NCBI RefSeq assembly: GCF_000715075.1
Contig: NC_134095.1
Location: 65,353,990 to 65,417,989 of the forward strand
DNA length: 64,000 bases
DNA from: Nicotiana tabacum
Lineage: Eukaryota; Streptophyta; Magnoliopsida; Solanales; Solanaceae
Direction of reading: 5' to 3'
A program made the position numbers and the translations under genes. The notes beneath the pieces were generated by a model. It had not been told where the DNA came from. It did no database searches and saw nothing but the letters and a program-made list of their open reading frames with translations. Positions 56,691-64,000 of this stretch are shown in pieces. Within the stretch, counting starts at the first letter, position 1, and every line of letters starts with the position of its first letter.

Positions 56691-57475
56691 TGTCACAACC
56701 CCAAATACCGGTCGTGATGGCACCTATCACATTACTAGGCAAGCCAATCGATCAACTAACCACAACTCATTTCCTTTAGTAATAAACCATTTTCAACACA
56801 GGTTTTAAATACTGATTTCATAATAAACGTTTAAAACGACAGAAAAATATGCGAAAGTCAAAATAACAATAACCTACACAGCCCCAACAATCTGGTGTCA
56901 CGAGTCTAGAGCCTCTAATACAAGTCTGAATACCTAATACATCAATAGTCTAGGAATGCAGAAAGATAATAAGATAAGAGGGAGAGAACAGGGTTGTGGA
57001 CGCCATGCAGCTACCTCAAAGTCTCTATCAAATACTGAAACAGCTGAAAGCCCTCACTCAGCTGCTCGGACACCTGGATCTGCACACAAGGTGCAGGAAG
57101 TAACGTGAGTACGCCAACTTATTAAGTAACTAGAGTAAATAGGGACTGAAAGTAGTGACAAAAAAATACATAACTGATTAATCAACAGAATATCAGGTCA
57201 TCTTTACAGTTTAAAAATCAATTTTCGTTATAGAATCACATTTCCAGTTTAAAACATTAAAGTCAGTTGCTTAGCAATATATCCAACAGAGGCTTATTTA
57301 AAAGAAGAGTGAAATCAGTGAAAACATCATAACAAGGCCTCTCGGGTAAGGAATCACTCAGAATATGGCCCCTCGGGTAGCCTCTCAATCACTCGTGACT
57401 CGACTCTCGTCACACAGTACTCACTCTCAACATTCAGCTCTTTAGTATCTCATAATAATAGAAATCATAGTAACG

Positions 57476-57715
57476 ACTGCGGCGTGCAGCCCGATCCGTA
57501 ATTTATAGTCTACTACGCTCACTGGGGGTGTACAGACTCCGGAGGGGCTCTTACAGCCTAAGCATCATATTGCTGCGGTGCGCAGCCCGATCCAATATAC
57601 ATATCGCTGCAGGGTGCAGCCCGATCCAGTATATATATCGCTGCGGCGTGCAACCTGATCCATATAAGTATCGCTGCGGCGTGCAGCCCGATCCGCAATA
57701 TATACATATCATATC
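57476..57715 (-). repeat. 34-bp tandem repeat inside the F LTR
   Basis: GCTGCGGCGTGCAGCCCGATC units at about 57478, 57571, 57606, 57640 and 57671; the last four are adjacent. GCTGC/GCAGC arms pair within each unit. Confidence 0.82.
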
Positions 57716-58689
57716 CTCACTATTAGGTTCTCAACCTCTCTCAGTCATTAACCTCACAGCCTCTCGGGAACAACAATAGAAATTAGGGAACTCAGCCCAA
57801 ACAATCCTCACAATTAGAAGTAGAAAGATAAACCAGTTTTAAATATTTAAATAAGTAAGACATGATTGAGGATATGTTTTTAGCAAGTAATAGTGAGGAA
57901 ACATAGTCAAAATGCCCCTAAGGGTTTCTACAGGTCAGCACAAGGCCCGAACACATGGCATACAACCCATAATACAGTATAAATATCCAAAATACGGAAT
58001 AATATAACGTTTCCAAATCAAATACGTGGCTTAATAGTCGCTACGGGACGGACCAAGTCACAATCCCTACCGGTGCACGCCCACACGCTCGTCACCTAGC
58101 ATGTGTGTCACAAGACAAATCAAATACTGGGGTTTTGTACCATTAGTTCCAGATTTACAATGGTTACTTACCTCAAACCAGTGAAAATACTACTCCGCGA
58201 CACCTTTGCCCCTCGAATCAGCCTCCACATGCATCGAATCTATCCAAAATCAGAACGAGGACGTCAAAATATGCCAAGGGAACGAAGATCAAGCGAAAAC
58301 AATCAATTAATGGCACAAATCCCAAAATTACCAAAATACCACCCCAGGGCCCACGTCTCGAAATTTAGAATTTTTTACATCAATTCTCCCCACGAGTCTA
58401 TGCATATCAAGAACACTAAAATCGGAGTCCAAATGACCCCTCAAATCCTCAATTTATGGCATCTTAAACTCAATCCCTAATCCTCCATTTTTAGCCCTTT
58501 AATTCCTTTAATTTCAGCCTTAATCCATAAAATACTTCCATAGAAATGTGTTTTAGGTCAAAAAATCTTTACCTTACGAAGTTCCCTTGAAAGCCCTCTT
58601 CCAAATTGCCCAAAAAGCTCAAAGCCGAAGTCCAAAAATAGTGAAATAACTAAATTTTGCAAAATGGAATAACTTATATATTTCGCCCA

Positions 58690-58925
58690 GACATTTTCGC
58701 ATCTGCGACTCTCCAACCGCTTCTGCGGTACCGCATTTGCGGTCATGCCTCCGCTTTTGTGAAAATCACTTAAAGTCTAAAAATTGCATCTGCGATAGTC
58801 CATCCGCACCTGCGACTCCGCAGGTGCGGTCCCACACTGCATCTGCGGTTCCTGAAAAATCTCAACACTCCGCTTCTGCAGTTCATCTTCCGCACGTGCG
58901 GCGCCGCACCTGCGGTCCCCAAACC
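58690..58925 (-). repeat. Cluster of CGCACCTGCGG-type palindromes in the F LTR
   Basis: Boxes such as CCGCTTCTGCGGTACCGC, CGCACCTGCGACTCCGCAGG and CCGCACCTGCGGTCC repeat about every 20-30 bp. They correspond in position to the TTCGCGAA boxes of B. Confidence 0.7.
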
Positions 58926-59632
58926 GCAGGTTTGAAAACACCAGAGGCAGCAAAAGTTCTACAATTCCACAAGTCTCAAACCTTCCTATTAACCTTCCGA
59001 AATCACCCCGAGGCCCCCGGGGCCTCGACCAAGAGCACAAACATAACCCAATACCTTATACAAACTTGTTTCCAATCATCAAAACACTTCTAACAACATC
59101 AAATCAATTAAAACACCTCGGATTCAATCCTAAGTTTCTAAAATCTTCCGAAATACGCTTTTGATCAAACACCCAACCAAACCACGTCCGAATGACCTGG
59201 AAATTCATACACACATCTCAAATGACACGACAGAGCTACTTCAACTCTTGGAATTCCATTCTGACCCCTATATCAAAATCTCGCCTATCAACCGGAAATC
59301 GCCAAAATATCAACTTCGCCAATTCAAGCCTAATTCTACTCCGTACCTTCAAAACACATTCTGATCACACTCCTAAGTCATTAATCACCTCCCGAAGCTA
59401 ACCGAACCATTGGAACTCACATTCGAGCCCTCTAAAATGTAAGTCAACATCCGGTTGACTTTTCCAACTTAAACTCCCTTAAAAGAGACTAAGTGTCTCA
59501 AACTTCACCAAACTCATTCCGGACTCGATCCGGCCAACCCGATACCATAAAACACGGATAACAAAGCATAAAGAAGCAGAAATGAGGGAAAACAGAGCGG
59601 TAACTCATGAGACGACTGGCCGGGTCATCACA

Positions 59633-59647
59633 TCCTCCCCAACTTAA
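59633..59647 (-). other. Polypurine tract of element F
   Basis: Plus strand TCCTCCCCAACTTAA; on the minus strand an A/G-rich run directly before the 3' LTR. Confidence 0.7.
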
Positions 59648-59649
59648 AC

Positions 59650-61023
59650 AAACGTTCGTCCTCGAACGAGTCAAGAAACATACCTGAAGCATCAAACAGG
59701 TGAGGATATCTGCTCCGCATCTCCCGCTCGGTTTCCTAGGTAACCTCCTCCACGGGCCAACCTCTCCACTGCACTTTCACTGAAGCTATATCCTTTGACC
59801 TCAACTTTCGAACCTGATGACCCAAAATAGCTACTAGCTCCACATCATAAGTCAAATCATCATCCAACTGAACCGTGCTGAAATCCAAAACATGAGACGG
59901 ATCCTTAATATACTTCCGAAGCATAGAAACATGAAATACCGGATGTACACTCGACAAGCTGGGTGGAAAAACAAGCTCATAAGCCACCTCCCCAATCCTC
60001 CGAAGCACCTCAAAAGGCCCAATGAACCGAGGACTCAATTTCCCTTTCTTCCCGAATCTCATAACACCCTTCATGGGTGAAACCTTCAACAAAACCTTCT
60101 CGCCAACCATGTAGGACACATCTCGAACCTTCTTATCAGCATAACTATTTTGCCTCGACTACGTTGTAAGAAGCCTCTCCCGAATCACCTACACCTTCTC
60201 CAAAGCATCCTGCACCAAATCAGTCCCCAATAGCCTAGCCTCAGTGGGCTAAAACCAACTAACTAGAGATCAACACCGCCTCCCATGCAAAGCCTCATAT
60301 AGAGACATCTGAATACTAGATTGGTAGCTGTTGTTATAGGCAAACTCTGCAAGCGGTAGAAACTGATCCCATGACTCTCCAAAATCAATGACACAATGAC
60401 ACAACATGTCCTCCAATATCTGAATAGTGCTCTCGGACTGCCCGTCCGTATGAGGGATGAAAACTTATGCTTAACTCAACTTGAGTACCCAACTCTCACT
60501 GCACAGACCTCCAAAACTGCGAAGTAAAGTGAGTGCTCCTATCTGAAATGATGGAAACTGGAATACCATGCAAATGAACAATCTCCCGGATATAAATCTC
60601 CGCCAACCGCTCCGAAGAATAGGTAGTACACACAGGAATGAAGTGCGCGGACTTGGTCAACCGATCCACAAGCACCCAAATAGAATTAACTTCCTCAAAG
60701 TCCGTGGAAGCCCAACAACAAAGTCCATAGTGATCCTCTCCCACTTCCACTCGGGAATAACCATCTGCTGAAGCAATCCACCCGGTCTCTAATGCTCGTA
60801 TTTCACCTACTGGCAATTGAGACACCGAGCTACAAATCCCACAATGTCTTTCTTCATTCTTCTCCACCAATAGTGCTGCCTCAAATCGTGATACATCTTC
60901 GCGACACCTAGATGAATGAAATACCACGAGTTGTGGGCCTCCTCCAGAATCAACTCCCGAAGCCCATCCATATTGGGCACACAAATCCGTGCTGATAGGA
61001 ATAGGATGGGTAATAACATGCAA
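59650..61023 (-). pseudogene. Integrase and chromodomain of element F (decayed)
   Basis: Minus-strand traces: [20 protein letters not shown], the zinc-binding part [20 protein letters not shown] with [21 protein letters not shown] and [14 protein letters not shown] (second catalytic Asp, Gly of DRG changed to Ser). After frameshifts comes a clean frame 60119-59736 with [47 protein letters not shown] and a chromodomain-like end [14 protein letters not shown], where the next Trp codon is TAG. A frame change occurs near 60490. Role as in element B. Confidence 0.85.
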
Positions 61024-61029
61024 TAGTAA

Positions 61030-61360
61030 TCGAGACCAATCCGCGCTGTAATACCTTAACGGGATGGGAAGGGTAGATATGGATATGATGATCGGTACGC
61101 TAATGCCACGTGTAACCCCTCTTTTGAGGAGTGATTACCGGGTATTGCATTGATGTGAGGGGTGCCTAACACCTTCCCCTTGGTATAATTTCAAGCCCTT
61201 ACCCTATCTCTGGTTATCAACGTAGTTATAAATGAACCCTATTGGTATCCTAATGTACCTTATCATTAGATAGCGACTCTTCAAATGTAAAATCTAGTTC
61301 CCAAAAAGAACGAGTTGTCCCTCCAAATGTCATAAACCCGATTTCGCAAGAAAAAGGGGG
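61030..61360 (+). repeat. Fragment of a Tat-type LTR end inside element F
   Basis: GGTGCCTAACACCTTCCCCT and the following TAGCGACTCTTCAAATGTAA part resemble the terminal 250 bp of the element A LTR (ATGCCTAACACCTTCTCCC near 2967, GTGGCGACTCTGAAATAA near 3100). It occupies the place where RT and RNase H of F should be. Its own borders were not resolved. Confidence 0.5.
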
Positions 61361-61379
61361 AACAACACCAGATCCCCGA

Positions 61380-62379
61380 GGCCTCTTGGCCTCCCTCTCC
61401 TCTCACTCCTGCCAGCGAACCGTCTCAATCTCATGGGCGATATCAACAACCTCCTCAAAGGTAACACCTGTCACCCTCTTGCTAGTTATGAGAATCCGAA
61501 GCTGGTACGTGAGGCCATCAACAAACCTCCTGATCCTCTCTTAGTCTGTGGGAACCATCCAAACCGCATGACAGGCTAGCTTAGAGAACTGCATCTCATA
61601 CTGCGTCACCGTCATCTCCTCCTAACACAGCTGCTCAAACTACCTGCGCAGCTCCTTTCGGCGCGACTGTGGTACATACTTCTCCAGGGAGAGAATAAAG
61701 AACTGCTGCCAGGTAAGGGGCGTTGCACCAACAGGCCTACGCCTCTCATAGGCCTCCCACCAAGTGAAGGCATCCCAGAAAACTGAAAGGTAGTAAATGC
61801 CACACCACTGGTCTCAAGAATCCCTGCTGTACGAAGCATCCGCTGGCACTTATCCAAGAAACCCTGGGCATCCTCACCGTTTGCACCATTGAATGTCGGA
61901 GGTTGGAGTCTACCAAACCTCTCAAGCCGATGTTGCTCATCATCCGGCATAACTGGTACCACGAACTCCTGAGCTGGTGCAATCGGCTAGGCTGGAGGTG
62001 CCCCCGGTGTCTGGAGTCCTTGCACAACCTGCTCAGGTGTGCAAGCAACATGAGTCTGGGTGCCTCTCCCTGCCTGAGAAGTAGCTGCGACCGTAGTAAC
62101 TGAGACCGCCTGAGCCAAACCGGTACACACTGATAAGATCTGAGCTAAAGCCTCCTAAAGGCCTGGAATCACAATAGGCACATCTGGTACCTGGGCTGGT
62201 TCTGCTGTAGCGTCCACAACTAGGACCTGATCCAGAACTAGGGCAGTTGGTGGATCTGCCGGTGCTGCTCTAGCTACTCCGCCCCTGCCACAGCCTCGAC
62301 TGCAACCTCGGCCTCTGGTGGCCCCAGCTGGTGGAATTGGTGGTCGTCCACCCGGCCCGGTAGCACGTGTCCTTACCAT
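61380..62379 (-). pseudogene. gag of element F (decayed)
   Basis: ATG at 62379 gives MVRTRATGPGGRPPIPPAGA and a Gly/Arg-rich stretch, closed by a TAG at 62155. The core follows in another frame: LERFGRLQPPTFNGANGEDA, GFLDKCQRMLRTAGI, SGVAFTTFQFSG, then SLEKYVPQSRR and FEQLC. It ends around 61380 without a zinc knuckle. The start sequence is the same as that of B. Confidence 0.78.
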
Positions 62380-62564
62380 CTACGAGAGAATGGAATAACA
62401 AAAGTTTAGTACTCGGATCAACAAGTTCGCACGACAAGAATTTCAAGAATATGAAGCTTTTCCTAAAGGTTCTGTAGCCTTTCGAGGATAAATACAGACG
62501 TCTCCGTACCGATCCGCGAGACTCTACTAAACCGGCTCATGACACGCGAGATCTATGTAACCTA

Positions 62565-62577
62565 GGTTCTGATACCA
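62565..62577 (-). other. Primer binding site of element F
   Basis: Minus strand TGGTATCAGAACC, three bases from the LTR; one change from the initiator tRNA-Met form. Confidence 0.8.
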
Positions 62578-62580
62578 ATT

Positions 62581-63000
62581 TGTCAGGACCCCAAATACCG
62601 GTCGTGATGGTGCCTATCACATTACTAGGAAAGCCAATCGATCAACTAACTACAACCCATTTTCGTTAGTAATAAACCATTTTCAACACAGGTTTTAAAT
62701 ACTGATTTCATAATAAACGCTTAAAACGACAGAAAATATGCGAAAGTCAAAATAACAATAACCTACACAACCCCAACAATCTGGTGTCACGAGTCTAGAG
62801 CCTCTAATATAAGTTTGAATACCTAATAGATCAATAGTCTAGGAAATGCAGAAAGATAATAAGATAAGAGGGAGAGAACAGGGCTGCGGATGCCATGCAA
62901 CTACCTCGAAGTCTCCGTCAAATACTAAGACAGCTGAAAGCCCTCACTCGGCTGCTCGGGCACCTGGATCTGCACACAAGGTACGGGGAGTAACGTGAGT
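62581..63000 (-). repeat. Element F LTR, right, truncated by element G
   Basis: Matches 56691-57115 with few changes up to GTAACGTGAGT. The left copy continues ACGCCAACTTATT, whereas this one switches to GTGAGCACGTGATTTTT. Confidence 0.85.
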
Positions 63001-64000
63001 GTGAGCACGTGATTTTTCCTCTATGAGAACTATTCCAAAAAATTCAAAATAAAATGGTTTTGTGTTGTTTGTAATTTATTGGTATTTTTGTCTACGCGTG
63101 TTTATTTCTACTTTAGTTAAGAAAAATACAAAAAACATATGTGTTGCATTTGCATTTACAATTTAGGATTAATTAACCAGTGATTTGTTTTATGAAAATA
63201 AAAATCATAAAAAATAATGTACTTTGCATTTTTAGCATTTAATGTTGAATTGTGTGATTTTATTGTTAATTGACATTTAATTGTATGTGATAAATGTTAT
63301 TAAAAGATAATTAGTATTTTTAGTGAGTTAACTTGGTTTATGATTTTAGAAAATAATTTAGAAAATGAAAAGAATTTTTTTATTTATTAAAAGACCCGGA
63401 TTTGGGCCAAAAGCTTCAAAGCCCAAACAAAATACACCCCAAACCCGTCCAAACACCCCATCATACCCGGCCCAAACCTGCCCCAATCCAACCCGTCTCC
63501 ATACCCACCGAAACGACAGCGTTTGGACACATTTCGATCAGGACCGTCGATTCCCATTGATCCAACGGATCACGTTAATTCTCTAATTCTGATATACCCA
63601 ATTCCCATAACCCCTACCCCAAACCAAACCCCACCCCACCCTCGTCTCTAACAACTCAGAGACAGCCTCGTCTCTCACCACCTTGCACCGTCACCCTCCG
63701 CCCACCGGAAATCGCCTCACGGCGGTTCCGTTGGTCCAAATGACCCCAACTTTACATCACTAATTCCCCTCGACCTCCCCACTCTAAATCCATAACCCTC
63801 ATCCTTTGAATCATCCTACAACCTCTCGAATCTTCGATCGAAGATCCTTATCCCTAACCCTAGTTCACCCGAACAACCCCAGCTTTACACCACAGCTCCG
63901 CTCTGACCTCTTCTCTCCAAATCCACCCTCCCCTTCCTTCGAATCTAGCCGCAGTCACTCGAACGTTGATTTTGAGCCAGGAACCCTAGCGCCGCCACAA
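63001..64000 (+). mobile_element. Element G: start of another LTR element (Tat/Ogre-like LTR), runs off the window
   Basis: The sequence change at 63001 is followed by TGAGCACGTGATTTTTCC, similar in layout to TGTAGACACGGGATTTTTGACC of A: TG start, AT-rich first 350 bp with AAAATACAAAAA runs, then a CCC-rich block (63400-64000). That block has open frames on the plus strand but no recognisable protein. The right end, LTR partner and target duplication are outside the window. Confidence 0.55.

Larger units (their letters stand above)
56691..59632 (-). repeat. Element F LTR, left (3' LTR in element orientation; 2942 bp)
   Basis: Plus strand TGTCACAACCCCAAATACCGG to GGGTCATCACA. It contains four 34-bp units of TCGCTGCGGCGTGCAGCCCGATCC (57568-57715, plus one at 57480) and CGCACCTGCGG-type palindromes (58690-58925). 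Confidence 0.88.
56691..63000 (-). mobile_element. Element F: recombinant/deleted chromovirus, minus strand
   Basis: The left LTR is 56691-59632. The interior reads leftwards from a TTGGTATCAGAAC primer site next to 62581, through gag (62379 to about 61380), a foreign LTR-like piece (61030-61360), an integrase starting at its zinc finger (61023) and a chromodomain (to 59736). RT and RNase H are missing. The right LTR is present only as 62581-63000, cut where element G begins. Family features match B (same gag start, integrase and purine tract), but the LTR is distinct. Confidence 0.85.

Noticed and set aside
1..64000. Endogenous pararetrovirus, organelle insertions, rRNA or tRNA genes
   Set aside because: Looked for movement-protein/coat-protein motifs, chloroplast-like genes, rRNA stretches and cloverleaf-like genes; none was recognised. 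PBS sites are only short tRNA complements.

Overview
The window is plant nuclear repeat DNA with no intact host gene. It looks like a flowering plant, most likely Solanaceae (Nicotiana-like). That assignment is an inference from the style of the LTRs, the gag and chromodomain remnants and the RTE-type LINE; no search was run. Almost every base belongs to a transposable element or its debris, and most of it is nested.

Layout. (1) Element B is a plus-strand Ty3/gypsy chromovirus (Tekay/Del-like) covering 1-292 plus 14180-23164. Its 5' LTR is split by element A (293-14179), a 13.9-kb LTR element of Tat/Ogre style with no gag or pol, several tandem arrays and a perfect TATAC target duplication. 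(2) 23165 to about 24480 is AT-rich unassigned DNA with an 80-bp tandem duplication and a strong hairpin. (3) Element C is a second, decayed plus-strand gypsy element, about 24480-47677. It is interrupted by element D (27664-36109, minus strand, non-coding, LARD-like) in its protease region and by element E (37427-46086, minus strand, Tat-like) further downstream. E keeps a protease fragment and an antisense, intron-containing extra gene, but no RT, RNase H or integrase. (4) 47678-56280 holds a decayed MULE transposase, an unrecognised minus-strand gene and a GRF-like zinc-finger/coiled-coil gene. An RTE-type LINE (50528-54086) interrupts this block and is bounded by a perfect 19-bp target duplication. 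(5) Element F (56691-63000) is a minus-strand chromovirus that has lost RT and RNase H and carries a foreign Tat-type LTR fragment. It is cut at 63000 by the start of another LTR-like element, G, which runs off the window.

Chronology read from the sequence: B is old. Its LTR copies differ by about 20 substitutions in the 290 bp I compared, and 16 of its 19 in-frame stops are TAG. A is young, with about 12 differences in the first 0.9 kb of its LTRs. The nesting order A in B, D and E in C, LINE in MULE block, and G in F agrees with this.

The most interesting signals are: an array of about 32 hairpin-forming half-units in A whose stem arms co-vary (CCTAG/CTAGG against CTTAG/CTAAG); a 44-bp motif present four times in the non-coding interior of A; the spliced antisense gene of E; and the MULE block with two extra genes. 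No RNA gene, CRISPR, origin or host promoter could be supported.
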